The notes beneath the pieces were generated by a model. The model saw only the letters and a list, made by a program, of their open reading frames with translations. It was not told the DNA's origin and searched no databases. A stretch of DNA of 64,000 nt, taken from JAIVJM01 sp963816985. Lineage in GTDB: Bacteria > Acidobacteriota > Blastocatellia > Pyrinomonadales > Pyrinomonadaceae. Positions 1 to 8,829 of the stretch are shown one piece after another (positions within the stretch are counted from its first letter, which is position 1; each line of letters opens with the position of its first letter). A program made the translations under genes and the position numbers. The DNA lies in assembly GCA_963816985.1 (NCBI GenBank), contig CAWFMF010000004.1, positions 4,340,001-4,404,000 on the forward strand, written 5' to 3'.

Positions 1-2093
1 ACTAAGGGGGCGAAAGGCTCCGCGCGCCTGCGCTCTAAAAACGCGGAGAGGGTCTGGACGTCTTCGCCACGCCCTCTTAATGAGTTTATGTAAGCGCTTA
101 AGCTGGAACTGCTCAGTTCTGCCGGCTTTCGCCCCTCCTCCTTAAACACCTGCATATCGCCGAACGGCGTCTCAAGTCTCGGAATTACGCTGTGACTGAC
201 GACGTCGTTTTGCAATGACACCACTTCGGCGTTCTCGATGTCCAGAGCCTGCGCCTCCGTCCACTTGCCCGTTTCGCCGAGGACGAGACGCGTCAGATGC
301 GTCTCGTCCTGATCGAACTCAAAGATCAAGGGCGATTCGACGCTTTCCCCCTCCTTCGCCACCGCGTAAGAATAGATCCTATTCATGTCGGAGCTCGCCA
401 GCCAACGTCGGCCTTGCTGGGTCTCCGAGCTTGCGACGCCGCTCTTGATCATTGCGCGCAGGACGTTCTGCTTCATGTTCGCGGCAGGCATGAGTTGCTC
501 CTGCACGACCCAGAGCCCCCCCCCGACGCAGATCGCGAAGAACAGGCCCGGCAAGACCAGCCTAAAGACGCTCTGGCCGCTCGCCCCCCAGGCCACGACC
601 TCACTCCGGCGGGCCATCACGGCGAATGCCAGAAGGACGGCCAGCAACGTGCTGACGGGGGCCACGGCCACCGCGACGAAGGGGAGCAGGTAAATTAGAT
701 AACGCGCCACCAGAATGCCGCGCGTATCATTGAGCGCGATGAAGCGCAGGAGTTCGAAGAGTGTAAAAATCAGGAAGATCGAAACCAGCAGAAGGAAACA
801 GAGGAGGAAGAATCTTGTCAGTGAAATTAAAATCCCCTTATCCAACTGCCCCAGAAGCATTACGCGTCGCTGCCCCGGAAGAGCGTTCCCGGCGGCGAAA
901 GGGCGCCCGGAATGACCCTTAGTCTTTTTCCCGGACCAGACGAAACGTCTTGGGAACGCTATCCTTCTCTGCCTGCCTTTGACGAACCATACGCCGGCGA
1001 GGGCTGAAAGACAGACGGGCAACCAGGCACCCAGAGCGGGTGGCAGGATTTGCTCGCGAGACATCTGTTCTCCGGCTATGGAGATAAGGTAGTAGAGCAG
1101 CATGAGACCGAGCGACAGGAGCACGCCGAGAGCACGCCCCCCGCGCCTCAGCCTCTGCCCCACGCCCGCACCGAGGAAGGCGAAGATGCATGGGGCGAGA
1201 CACAGTGAGAGCCTCTTATTGAAGGCGATCGTCGCCTCGCGCCTCGACAACTCGTCTTCCCCGTCCGACGCCCTCTGAAGTAACTGCTGCCAGTTCATCT
1301 CGTCCAGTTCGAGTTTGCGCCCTTGGATTCGCTTGATGTAGTCCGCTCGGCTCTGATTGAGGCGGTCGTCCCTGAGGCGCAGATTCTCCGAGTGTTCGGT
1401 GGTGACGCTCGCGCCTGCGCTGACGGCTTTCGCGCCCCCCAGAGGTAGTGTCGTAATCGAAGCATCCTCCAGAACCAATTCGGACTGCGCGCCGGAGACG
1501 TCTATCCGCCCCGATTTGGCGGTCACGAGGCGCACGGGCTTGTCGGGCTCCTGCCAGTAGATGAAGACCTTCTCCCACTCACCCTTTTCGATGTCCCCCC
1601 CTCGGACGTAGACGACCTTCCCCGTCAGCCCCGCGTAGAAGCTGCGCGGGTCCACCGGCGACTCCAACTTGTGCAGCGCGGCGCGGAGGGCCACGTCTCT
1701 CAGGCTGTGCGCGGAGGAGGGCGCCAGAAGGAACCCGTTTAAGACATTCAGGACGCTGAGCGCGAACCCCCAGGCGAGCACTGGGGCCATGATGCGCCAC
1801 GTCCCGACGCCCGCCGCGCGCATGGCGATCAGCTCGCTGTCGCTTCCGAGCCGGCTAAAGCCCGTCGCCGTCCCGACGAGGACGGCCATCGGCAGTGTGA
1901 ACACCAGAATGTTAGGCAGGAGGTAGACGGTGAGCTCGAAGGCCAACTGGGCGGGGGCGCGCGCCGCCCCCAAGACCTCCGCGAACCTCGAAGACTGTTG
2001 CGTTAAGAGAGTCGCCGTCAGGATGACGAGGGCGAGCGCCGTGTACGGCAAGAGGGCGGCTAAGACGTATCTTTCAATCAACCTGCGGCGCAT
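1..2093 (-). CDS. Fused LptF-LptG family lipopolysaccharide export permease (3' end cut by window edge)
   Basis: Reading the minus strand from an ATG at 2093 gives one uninterrupted frame of 697 codons that runs off the window. It contains two successive YjgP/YjgQ (LptF/LptG) units. The first covers about residues 1-375: three membrane segments near 10-30, 53-75 and 97-118, a soluble region, then three more segments near 290-370. A basic linker of about 40 residues follows, and the second unit starts with membrane segments near 415-435, 448-475 and 490-510 and a second soluble region. In known systems LptF and LptG are separate proteins of about 360 residues that work with LptB to move lipopolysaccharide from the inner membrane to the LptC/A/D bridge. 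A fusion of both halves is my inference from the repeated architecture. The gene lies just downstream of recO and is co-directional with it. Confidence 0.8.
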   Translation of the reverse strand, partial: MRRRLIERYVLAALLPYTALALVILTATLLTQQSSRFAEVLGAARAPAQLAFELTVYLLPNILVFTLPMAVLVGTATGFSRLGSDSELIAMRAAGVGTWRIMAPVLAWGFALSVLNVLNGFLLAPSSAHSLRDVALRAALHKLESPVDPRSFYAGLTGKVVYVRGGDIEKGEWEKVFIYWQEPDKPVRLVTAKSGRIDVSGAQSELVLEDASITTLPLGGAKAVSAGASVTTEHSENLRLRDDRLNQSRADYIKRIQGRKLELDEMNWQQLLQRASDGEDELSRREATIAFNKRLSLCLAPCIFAFLGAGVGQRLRRGGRALGVLLSLGLMLLYYLISIAGEQMSREQILPPALGAWLPVCLSALAGVWFVKGRQRRIAFPRRFVWSGKKTKGHSGRPFAAGNALPGQRRVMLLGQLDKGILISLTRFFLLCFLLLVSIFLIFTLFELLRFIALNDTRGILVARYLIYLLPFVAVAVAPVSTLLAVLLAFAVMARRSEVVAWGASGQSVFRLVLPGLFFAICVGGGLWVVQEQLMPAANMKQNVLRAMIKSGVASSETQQGRRWLASSDMNRIYSYAVAKEGESVESPLIFEFDQDETHLTRLVLGETGKWTEAQALDIENAEVVSLQNDVVSHSVIPRLETPFGDMQVFKEEGRKPAELSSSSLSAYINSLRGRGEDVQTLSAFLERRRAEPFAPL

Positions 2094-2139
2094 TTTACGG
2101 CTCACGAACGAAGTGTGGATTGTGAACGGGCCGGACGCC

Positions 2140-2901
2140 TCAGAGTGCGGCCTGCCCCAAAGTCAGGCGGCCCCGCTTCGGCTCTTTTTCGAGCGCGTTC
2201 CTCACCCAGCGTTTCGTCACGTCGGTCAGAAACTCCTGGCTCTTGCGCGAGAGCGTTTGGTAGCGCTCCGCCCACTGCGCGGGGCCGTGCGTGTGCATCG
2301 AAGTGAACTGGCTGTACGTGCCGGGCGCGATGTTTAACTCCCCTCCGCCGGAACACTCCGCGCAGCGCAGTCCCCTCTCGAAATTCAGGAACGTGTCGGC
2401 GGAGCCGCCGCCGAGCCTCTTCCGGCAATCAACGCAACTCAGGATGTCCGGGAGAAATCCTGAGAGCTTGAGAATCCAAAGCTCGAAGTACCTTGCGACG
2501 GCTTCGACCCTTCCGGGGTTTTCGGCGGCGGCCTCGACGCAGACGCGGATCATACGGAAAAGCCTCTCGTCAATCTGGCGTGGCGGGGCGAACTCCTCCA
2601 CGAGCTGCGCGAGATATTCGAGCGTCTCGAAGGCCTCCGGGTCGTGCGCGACCTGAAAGTAGGAGCGTAAAATCTCCGACTCCTTGATCGTCACGAGTTC
2701 TCTCCCCTCCTTCTCAAAGAAGGTTAGATTGACGAGGGTGTAGGGCTCAAGGGCCGCCCCAAATCTACTCAGAAGCCGTCGCGCGCCGCGCGCCACGCCA
2801 CGCACCATCCCTGACTTCTCCGTCAGGCAGACGACAATCTTATCCGCCTCCGCGAGCTTGTGCGTGCGTAAGATGATGGCCTCGGTCTTAACCAGCCCCA
2901 T
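2140..2901 (-). CDS. recO: DNA repair protein RecO
   Basis: 253 residues, the usual RecO length. The N-terminal part (about 1-80) looks like the RecO OB-fold, with the family's typical opening in which extra copies of K, E and aliphatic residues surround the LRTHKLAEADKIV stretch. A zinc-binding set of four cysteines is visible at C156, C159, C180 and C183. RecO acts with RecR to load RecA onto SSB-covered gapped DNA in the RecFOR pathway. The ATG at 2901 is preceded by an AGAGGAG ribosome binding site at good spacing, which fixes the start. It sits between the small membrane ORF upstream and the LptF-LptG gene downstream, all on the minus strand and probably co-transcribed. Confidence 0.93.
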   Translation of the reverse strand: MGLVKTEAIILRTHKLAEADKIVVCLTEKSGMVRGVARGARRLLSRFGAALEPYTLVNLTFFEKEGRELVTIKESEILRSYFQVAHDPEAFETLEYLAQLVEEFAPPRQIDERLFRMIRVCVEAAAENPGRVEAVARYFELWILKLSGFLPDILSCVDCRKRLGGGSADTFLNFERGLRCAECSGGGELNIAPGTYSQFTSMHTHGPAQWAERYQTLSRKSQEFLTDVTKRWVRNALEKEPKRGRLTLGQAAL

Positions 2902-2937
2902 TGCTCGGACTCCTCTTTCCCCAAAAGGCCTCAGACT

Positions 2938-3087
2938 CTACGGCAGCCAGTAGAGAAGCCAAGCCAGTACAACACCTACGACCACGAATTCAAGGAATAC
3001 TTTAAGTCCGTAACGCAGTCTCTGACGGCCACCCTCACGTCCGATACAGCCGAAGACGACGGCGACGAGTCCGGCGAAGATCAACAT
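2938..3087 (-). CDS. Small predicted membrane protein (49 aa), unknown function
   Basis: A 49-codon frame from an ATG at 3087 to a TAG at 2938-2940. The product has two hydrophobic stretches (about residues 2-15 and 31-48) separated by a strongly basic loop with several Arg, which suggests a two-pass inner-membrane peptide with a charged loop. It starts 14 bases after the stop of the DUF6677-like gene and ends 36 bases before recO starts, so translation is probably coupled. I do not recognise the family. No clear Shine-Dalgarno is visible. It could be chance, but the hydrophobic pattern and tight fit between two genes argue for a real gene. Confidence 0.5.
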   Translation of the reverse strand: MLIFAGLVAVVFGCIGREGGRQRLRYGLKVFLEFVVVGVVLAWLLYWLP

Positions 3088-3101
3088 TAAAAGGAAGTGG
3101 C

Positions 3102-3500
3102 TCAATTTTTCCTCCCGGAGCGGATGTCGAAAACGTCGAGGGCGAGCAGATAATTGAGCAGTCCCGCGACCATCAAGAAGACGTTACCGTACTCGGAGGT
3201 GGCGAGAAAGGCCTGCTCTTCCACGCCCACCCCGGTCAGTCTTGAGCCCGCGTAGAGGAGCCCCGTGCCGAGGTTACAGAGAGCGAAAACCTTCGAGAGG
3301 AGACCTTCGCCCGCATCGAACAACCCGTACAGATGTCCGCCGAGAATAATGCCTAGAAGAAACATCCCCCAGATGGTCGCGCCCATTAGAGCGCCCCTCA
3401 GATAACGACCCGAAATGACGTGCCCAAGGCCCGGTACCAAGAGGGCTAAAAAGGCATACGGCCAGGGGGTTAAGCTTTCAGGGTTGTTTGTATTCCCCAA
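3102..3500 (-). CDS. DUF6677-like small membrane protein
   Basis: 132 residues with about four hydrophobic segments (roughly 15-33, 38-60, 72-90 and 103-121). The first contains the LVPGLGHVISGRY motif, a Pro-Gly-Gly-Gly-rich helix pattern seen in TM2/DUF6677-type proteins of acidobacteria. Function is unknown. The start is a TTG at 3500, preceded by a perfect GAGGAGG at 3509-3515 with 8 bases of spacing, and no ATG or GTG is available nearby. It is the first gene of the minus-strand run that continues with the 49-residue membrane ORF and recO. Family assignment is by recall of the motif, not by search. Confidence 0.65.
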   Translation of the reverse strand: MGNTNNPESLTPWPYAFLALLVPGLGHVISGRYLRGALMGATIWGMFLLGIILGGHLYGLFDAGEGLLSKVFALCNLGTGLLYAGSRLTGVGVEEQAFLATSEYGNVFLMVAGLLNYLLALDVFDIRSGRKN

Positions 3501-3508
3501 GAATGTTT

Positions 3509-3515
3509 CCTCCTC
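3509..3515 (-). promoter_or_regulatory. Strong Shine-Dalgarno (GAGGAGG) selecting a TTG start
   Basis: On the minus strand GAGGAGG lies 8 bases before the TTG at 3500. It is a near-perfect anti-16S match and is the reason for choosing a TTG start for the DUF6677-like gene. Confidence 0.7.
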
Positions 3516-3612
3516 AATTAAGGTATCATCGAATACAGCAGATGCGTTATCGGACTCAAATTCGACTGCTTGTGTTAGCTAATGCAATTCTTGAAAGGTC
3601 GGCACGACGACA

Positions 3613-3630
3613 ATATTTCAATCGAAATAT
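3613..3630. repeat. Short hairpin in the 3501-3696 intergenic gap
   Basis: A perfect 7-base stem (ATATTTC / GAAATAT) with a four-base loop in the AT-rich gap between the DUF1343 gene and the DUF6677-like gene. The gap should carry the terminator of the first and the promoter of the second. I see no other gene or RNA in it. Confidence 0.35.
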
Positions 3631-3696
3631 CCGACGAATGCTTTTAAACTAAGCAGCAGGTTGCTTTAGCTAAGCCGTGTGAAGACCGTTTCCCTT

Positions 3697-4878
3697 TTAA
3701 TACAATAGAAATCTCTCACGCGCGGCTCTGAATTCTTCAAGCCCGCCTTCCCATTCGCTCTGAATCGTCTCCAAAGAATCCCCTCTTTCGAGACTCTGGC
3801 GCAGGCGGTCTGTCCCCGCAATCACGTCGAAGGGATTTTTATCGAAGACGTATTCGTAGGGCGGATTTTTCCATTTAAAGTGCTCGCCGTACATCTCGAA
3901 ACAAGCCTTCACTGTCGCCACGCCCGTGATGAAGGGCTCGAAGGTCTCCCGGTCGCCGACATGTATCTGCGCCCCGCCACACGTCGCGCCGGCATGCTTC
4001 TGAAATGTCGGCAGGAAGTTGGATGCACGGAATTTCACGCCCGGAAGGCCGATGCGCTCAAGCGTGCGCGTGTATTCGGCGGCATCTATATAAGGCGCAC
4101 CGACCAGCTCGAAGGGTCTCGTCGTCCCCCTCCCCTCCGACATCTGCGTCCCTTCGAGATGAACCGTGCCCGGAAAGACCGTGGCGCTGTCGAGCGTCGG
4201 CATGTTCGGCGAAGGCAAGACCCAAGGCACGTCCGTCTCGTCGAACCAGAGTTCGCGCGACCAGCCTTCCAAAGCGACGACTTCGAGGTCGCACTCGATC
4301 CCCCAAAAGTCCCGAAACATCAATGCCAGCTCGCCGGTGGTCATCCCGTGCCTCGTCGGGAGCGGGAATTGTCCGACGAAGGAAGCGAACGCCGGGTCCA
4401 GAATCGTCCCCGAAATCTTCACCCCGCCCAGAGGGTTTGGGCGATCACAGACGACCACCTTCTTGCCGAACTTTTTCGCCGCCCGCATGCAATTCGCCAG
4501 CGTATAGACGAAGGTGTAGATGCGACAACCCACGTCCTGTAAATCAACGACGAGGACATCTACGTCCGAAAGCATCTCCTCCGAAGGCTCGCGCGTCTCG
4601 CTATAGAGAGAATAGACCGGCAGCCCGGTCTCCGAGTCCTGCGTGTGCGGCGTCTCGACCATGTTGTCCTGAACGTCGCCACGTATCCCGTGCTGCGGGC
4701 CGAAGAGCGCGGTCAAATTAATGCCCTGCGCCGAGCGCAGGAGGTCTGCGGCGTGCCGGTACGAATGATCCACGGACGCCTGGTTACAGACGAGCCCGAC
4801 ACGCGCGCCCTTTACGGAGCTGCCGCCCGTCTCACAAAATTTCTCCAATCCGAGGATTGTCCTTTTTCCCGTTCTCAA
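3697..4878 (-). CDS. DUF1343 / NamZ-like exo-beta-N-acetylmuramidase
   Basis: 393 residues matching the DUF1343 (GH171) family in length and motifs: an early GLVCNQASVD, the FGPQHGIRGD stretch near residue 58, a VDLQDVGCRIYTF block near 110, the CDRPNPLGG block near 144, and PSPNMPTLDSA followed by ELVGAP. Family members such as NamZ remove terminal N-acetylmuramic acid from peptidoglycan fragments. There is no obvious signal peptide, so this copy may act in the cytoplasm in muropeptide recycling. That fits the AmgK/MurU-like pair further along the window. The start is TTG at 4878 with GAGGAG 11 bases upstream. Downstream on the same strand is a 196-base gap before the next gene. Confidence 0.85.
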   Translation of the reverse strand: MRTGKRTILGLEKFCETGGSSVKGARVGLVCNQASVDHSYRHAADLLRSAQGINLTALFGPQHGIRGDVQDNMVETPHTQDSETGLPVYSLYSETREPSEEMLSDVDVLVVDLQDVGCRIYTFVYTLANCMRAAKKFGKKVVVCDRPNPLGGVKISGTILDPAFASFVGQFPLPTRHGMTTGELALMFRDFWGIECDLEVVALEGWSRELWFDETDVPWVLPSPNMPTLDSATVFPGTVHLEGTQMSEGRGTTRPFELVGAPYIDAAEYTRTLERIGLPGVKFRASNFLPTFQKHAGATCGGAQIHVGDRETFEPFITGVATVKACFEMYGEHFKWKNPPYEYVFDKNPFDVIAGTDRLRQSLERGDSLETIQSEWEGGLEEFRAARERFLLY

Positions 4879-5001
4879 GTTTGAATGTTCTCCTCAAGCG
4901 CCCGCAAGCTCTCTCGATTTCAAGGCCAGCACTTCGTGTCGAGGCTCAACTACCGTCTCAGCTCAGTCCGCCTAAACTCTCATTTAAAAGCTTTTTGCCG
5001 A

Positions 5002-5784
5002 TTACCCACAGAGAACTGAGCCGCCGTTGATATTTAAGACTTCACCCGTAATGTGCTTCGCCCAACTACTGCACAGAAAAACTATTGGGAGCGCGATCTC
5101 TTCCGGCGTGGCGACTCTTCCGAGGGGAATGCTCTCTTCTATCTGCCGCCTCTCTTCGTGATTCGAGAGGACTTTCGCACACATCTCCGTCTCGACCCAA
5201 CCGGGAGCCACCGCGTTCACGTTGATTCGGTCGGGGGCGAGTTCCGACGCCAGCGACTTCATCAGAGATATTTGCCCGCCCTTCGAGGCCGCATAGTTTG
5301 AGAAGCCGGCTTCGCCTCTCTGCCCTGCGGTCGAACTCACCATCACAATCCGACCGAAGCCCGCGCGCCTCATTTCGGGGACAGTTGCCTGACAGATTGA
5401 CCAGGTCCCTTTGAGATTGATTTCGATGACTCGATCCCAGAGCGACTCTCCCAACTCTTCTATGGGAGCACCTTCCCAGACGCCCGCATTACAGATCAGG
5501 AAATCAACCCGCCCGAAATAATCTTTCGCCTTCTCGACGAGCATCCGGGCCTCGTCCGTGCGCGCCACGTCCGCCTTGCACGTCAGAGACTTCGCGCCGA
5601 AACTCTCGACCGACGCCTTCACCTCATCCGCAGCCCCTTCGTCCCGCACGTAATTTATCAGGACGTGCGCGCCGTTCCGGGCCAGACTCTCGGCGACGGC
5701 CCGCCCGATCCCCCTCGATGCGCCCGTCACAATCGCTACCCTTCCCTCCAGATCGAGACCGTGCTCCAAATCTCTCTTCGACAT
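5002..5784 (-). CDS. fabG: SDR-family oxidoreductase, FabG-like 3-oxoacyl-ACP reductase
   Basis: 260 residues with the classical short-chain dehydrogenase layout: TGASRGIGRA nucleotide-binding motif near residue 20, the CNAG motif near 97, the catalytic Ser in MVSSTAGQ near 150, and the YAASKGG active-site Tyr/Lys near 163. It ends with the ITGEVLNINGG tail typical of FabG, which reduces beta-ketoacyl-ACP with NADPH in fatty-acid synthesis. The start is ATG at 5784. It is the second gene of a minus-strand pair, 43 bases after the glutamine-amidotransferase-like gene. As FabG paralogues are common, the in vivo substrate could be different. Confidence 0.8.
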   Translation of the reverse strand: MSKRDLEHGLDLEGRVAIVTGASRGIGRAVAESLARNGAHVLINYVRDEGAADEVKASVESFGAKSLTCKADVARTDEARMLVEKAKDYFGRVDFLICNAGVWEGAPIEELGESLWDRVIEINLKGTWSICQATVPEMRRAGFGRIVMVSSTAGQRGEAGFSNYAASKGGQISLMKSLASELAPDRINVNAVAPGWVETEMCAKVLSNHEERRQIEESIPLGRVATPEEIALPIVFLCSSWAKHITGEVLNINGGSVLCG

Positions 5785-5827
5785 AATCTTTCAGTTCAAT
5801 TAATGCCTAAGCCGAGAATCACCGGCG

Positions 5828-6598
5828 TTATCGGACGCGGGCCGGTCGTGGCTCGTCTCTGGATGTCTCCTGTTCCTTGAATTGCAGCGCGGCTGCGACG
5901 AAGTCTTTAAAGATTGCACGCGAGAGCCGATCCTTCTCCCAGCCGACTTCCGGGTGCCACTGCACGCCCAAGGCCCAGCGCCCGCCCCTCGTCTCCTCCA
6001 GAGCCTCCGCCAGACCGTCCGCCGTCCAGGCCGTGGCGCGTAAATCCGACCCGATGGTCTCCAAGGCCTGATGGTGATGGCTATTCACGAGCGCGGCTTC
6101 GCCCCCGGACAACTGCGCTATCAAGCTCTCGCGCTCAAGTCTAACACGATGCGAGGGCCGCTCACGCGGCGCACCCTGCTCGTGTTTGATCGCCCCGGAA
6201 ACCTCAGAAGCGATGTCCTGAATGAGCGTGCCTCCTCGAAAAACGTTCCAGGCTTGCATCCCGTAACAGATCGCCAGGAGTGGCATCCGCCGCCGCTCGG
6301 AGACTTCCAAGACGAGTGCATCGGTCTCATCACGGAGCGGGTGGACTGAGCCCAGACGCGTGTGCGGCTCGCGCCCGTAGCGCAGGGGGTCTACGTCCGA
6401 GGCGCTGCCGGGGAGCAGAATGCCTTCGAGGTTCTGGAGAACGGACTCGATGTAGTCCGCGTTCGGGATGAGCGCCAGATGTACGGGCGCGCCGCCCGAA
6501 GCCTCCACGGCCTCGCTGTATTCACGTTGCAGGTAGAAGCGCCCCGTCTCCAATTCGTGCCGCATCGTGATCCCGATGAGAGGTCTTGTGCCGTCCAT
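5828..6598 (-). CDS. Gamma-glutamyl-gamma-aminobutyrate hydrolase family protein (class I glutamine amidotransferase-like, peptidase C26)
   Basis: 256 residues with the PuuD-type architecture. The opening PLIGIT, the LLPGSASDVDP motif near residue 60, the nucleophile Cys in LAICYGMQ near 111, and the QWHPE His/Glu pair near 220 form the Cys-His-Glu triad. PuuD enzymes cleave gamma-glutamyl-GABA in putrescine breakdown, but the family also contains amidohydrolases of other roles and no puu genes are next to it. The nucleophile motif is ICYG rather than the more usual ICRG. It precedes the fabG-like gene on the minus strand and is divergent from hslV. Confidence 0.8.
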   Translation of the reverse strand: MDGTRPLIGITMRHELETGRFYLQREYSEAVEASGGAPVHLALIPNADYIESVLQNLEGILLPGSASDVDPLRYGREPHTRLGSVHPLRDETDALVLEVSERRRMPLLAICYGMQAWNVFRGGTLIQDIASEVSGAIKHEQGAPRERPSHRVRLERESLIAQLSGGEAALVNSHHHQALETIGSDLRATAWTADGLAEALEETRGGRWALGVQWHPEVGWEKDRLSRAIFKDFVAAALQFKEQETSRDEPRPARVR

Positions 6599-6719
6599 TT
6601 AAACGCCCCGTCTCAATCTCTCGCCCATCATAACCTAAAATAATTTTCCGTCCGAACGGGCCGGAGACGGCCTTTCGGAGAGTCCACATCCGCGCCCCTT
6701 CGCCGCGCGTGCGGCCCGC

Positions 6720-6749
6720 TTGACTTCCCTTCTCGCCACTTCTTATAGT
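6720..6749 (+). promoter_or_regulatory. Sigma70-type promoter of hslV
   Basis: TTGACT at 6720-6725, 18 bases, then TATAGT at 6744-6749. The expected transcription start is near 6756, only about six bases before the ATG at 6762, so the hslV mRNA may be almost leaderless. Position of the promoter also rules out the in-frame TTG at 6720 as a start. Confidence 0.6.
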
Positions 6750-6761
6750 GCCTTGTTTACG

Positions 6762-7304
6762 ATGAACAATAGCACAAAGATTCGCAGCACGACGGTCATC
6801 CTCGTGCGTCGAGGGGAGGGCGTCGCGCTGGCGGGCGACGGTCAGGTCACGCTCGGCGACACGGTGATGAAGAGCGGGGCGCGCAAAGTCCGCCGGCTCT
6901 ACAACGACAAAATCTTAGCGGGCTTCGCCGGCGCGAGCGCCGACGCCTTCTCGCTCCTCGCGCGCTTCGAAGGAAAACTCGAACAGTACCACGGGAACTT
7001 AGAGCGCGCCGCCATCGAGCTCAGCAAGGAGTGGCGCACCGACAAGATTCTCCGGCACCTCGAAGCGCTCCTCATCGTGGCTGACACGAAGACCTCTTTC
7101 CTCCTCTCCGGCAACGGCGACGTCATCGCCCCGGACGGCGGCGTCCTCGCCATCGGTTCGGGCGGGGCCTACGCCCTCGCGGCGGCGCGCGCCCTCCTGG
7201 AGAACACGGAGTTGAGCGCGAGAGAGATCGCCGAGGCCGCACTCCGCATCGCGGGCGAAATCTGCATCTACACGAACCAGAACATCATCGTCGAAGAGCT
7301 CTGA
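6762..7304 (+). CDS. hslV: ATP-dependent protease subunit HslV
   Basis: 180 residues from the ATG at 6762. The proteolytic subunit of the HslUV (ClpQY) complex, a proteasome beta-type N-terminal threonine hydrolase in the cytoplasm. The Thr pair TTVILVRRG aligns with the processed N-terminus of the family, so Thr10 is the likely nucleophile after removal of a nine-residue propeptide. The GDGQVTLGDTVMK, KVRRLYNDK, GFAGASADAF and GSGGAYALAAARAL motifs are all present. hslU follows 44 bases later. An extended frame begins at 6720 but this lies inside the promoter. Confidence 0.95.
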   Translation: MNNSTKIRSTTVILVRRGEGVALAGDGQVTLGDTVMKSGARKVRRLYNDKILAGFAGASADAFSLLARFEGKLEQYHGNLERAAIELSKEWRTDKILRHLEALLIVADTKTSFLLSGNGDVIAPDGGVLAIGSGGAYALAAARALLENTELSAREIAEAALRIAGEICIYTNQNIIVEEL

Positions 7305-7348
7305 GCGAAAGGCTCCTTACTGACTTTTTCATCAACGCCGTAAAAGAA

Positions 7349-8782
7349 ATGGTTATCTACTTACAAGGCGAAGTTGACGAGGAGGCGCGGCTCGACGAGA
7401 TGACGCCGCGCCAGATCGTCGCGCAGCTCGACAAGCACGTCGTCGGGCAGCACGCGGCCAAGCGCGCCGTCGCCATCGCGCTCCGCAACCGCGTCCGCCG
7501 ACAGAAGCTCGCGCCGGAGCTGGCCGCCGACGTGATGCCCAAAAACATCATCATGATCGGCTCGACCGGCGTCGGCAAGACCGAGATCGCGCGCCGCCTC
7601 GCGCGCATGTCCAACTCGCCCTTCCTCAAGGTCGAGGCCTCGAAGTTCACAGAGGTCGGCTACGTCGGTCGCGACGTGGAGAGCATGATCCGCGACCTCA
7701 CGGAGCTTGCCGTCGAGATGGTGCGCGCCGAAAAGATCGAGGAGGTGGCCGACAAGGCCGAGCTGAACGCCGAGGAGCGCATCCTCGACCTCCTCCTGCC
7801 GCCCCGCGCGTCCTCGAATTTCTACGGCTTCGACCCCGAAGAGACGGAAGACTCCACGTTGACTTCCGACTCCCCACGGCCCGAACGCGACGACCAGTTA
7901 CAGAAGACGCGCGAAAAACTCCGCGCGCAGCTCCGCGAAGGGAAACTCGACAACCGGCTCGTCGAAATGGAGGTGCGCGAGAAGAGTTTTCCGACCATCG
8001 AGGTCGCAGGGCCGCAAGGCGTGGAAGAGATGGGCATCAACATGAAGGACATGCTCGGCAACCTCTTCCAGGGGCGCACCAAGCGCCAGAGGATGCGCGT
8101 GGACGAGGCCATGGAGTACCTCCTACAGGAGGAGGAGGAGCGCCTCGTGGACATGGACGCCGTCTCGCGCTCGGCGCTCGAAAGGGTCGAGACTTCCGGC
8201 ATCATCTTCCTCGACGAGATAGACAAGATCGCGGGCCGCGAGTCGGGCGGCGGCGGCCCGGACGTTTCGCGCGAGGGCGTCCAGAGGGACATCCTCCCCA
8301 TCGTCGAAGGCACGACCGTCAACACGCGCTACGGGATGGTCCGCACCGACCACATCCTCTTCATCGCCGCCGGGGCCTTCCACGTCTCCAAGCCTTCGGA
8401 CTTGATACCGGAGTTGCAGGGCCGCTTCCCCATCCGCGTGGAGCTGGAGGCGCTCACGCTCGAAGACTTCAAGCGCATCCTGACCGAACCGAAGAACTCT
8501 CTCGTCAAGCAGTACAAGGCGCTCCTGGAGACCGAAGGCATCGCCCTCGATTTCACGCCCGACGCCATTGACGCCGTCGCGCGCTACGCCGTCCGCGTCA
8601 ACGAGCAGACCGAGAACATCGGCGCGCGCCGCCTGCACACGATCATGGAGAAGGTGCTCGACGTCATCAGCTTCGAGGGGCCGGACCTCGAACCCAAACA
8701 GCAGACGCTCGACGCCGACTACGTCGCGCGCACGCTCGAAGAGATCGTCAAGGATCAAGACCTCAGCCGTTACGTCCTCTGA
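7349..8782 (+). CDS. hslU: ATP-dependent protease ATPase subunit HslU
   Basis: 477 residues. AAA+ unfoldase that feeds substrates to HslV. It shows the opening MTPRQIVAQLDKHVVGQ, Walker A GSTGVGKT at residues 71-78, the GYVGRDVES pore-loop region, a charged intermediate (I) domain between about 120 and 250, Walker B IIFLDEIDK, the sensor region RFPIRVEL, and the C-terminal tail ending SRYVL that docks into HslV. It carries about 17 extra residues before the usual HslU start, so a downstream start cannot be excluded. It is co-transcribed with hslV. Confidence 0.96.
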   Translation: MVIYLQGEVDEEARLDEMTPRQIVAQLDKHVVGQHAAKRAVAIALRNRVRRQKLAPELAADVMPKNIIMIGSTGVGKTEIARRLARMSNSPFLKVEASKFTEVGYVGRDVESMIRDLTELAVEMVRAEKIEEVADKAELNAEERILDLLLPPRASSNFYGFDPEETEDSTLTSDSPRPERDDQLQKTREKLRAQLREGKLDNRLVEMEVREKSFPTIEVAGPQGVEEMGINMKDMLGNLFQGRTKRQRMRVDEAMEYLLQEEEERLVDMDAVSRSALERVETSGIIFLDEIDKIAGRESGGGGPDVSREGVQRDILPIVEGTTVNTRYGMVRTDHILFIAAGAFHVSKPSDLIPELQGRFPIRVELEALTLEDFKRILTEPKNSLVKQYKALLETEGIALDFTPDAIDAVARYAVRVNEQTENIGARRLHTIMEKVLDVISFEGPDLEPKQQTLDADYVARTLEEIVKDQDLSRYVL

Positions 8783-8829
8783 GGTCAAAGCAAAACCTCT
8801 TGAGCGGAAGCGACGGACAAAAGCAGCGC

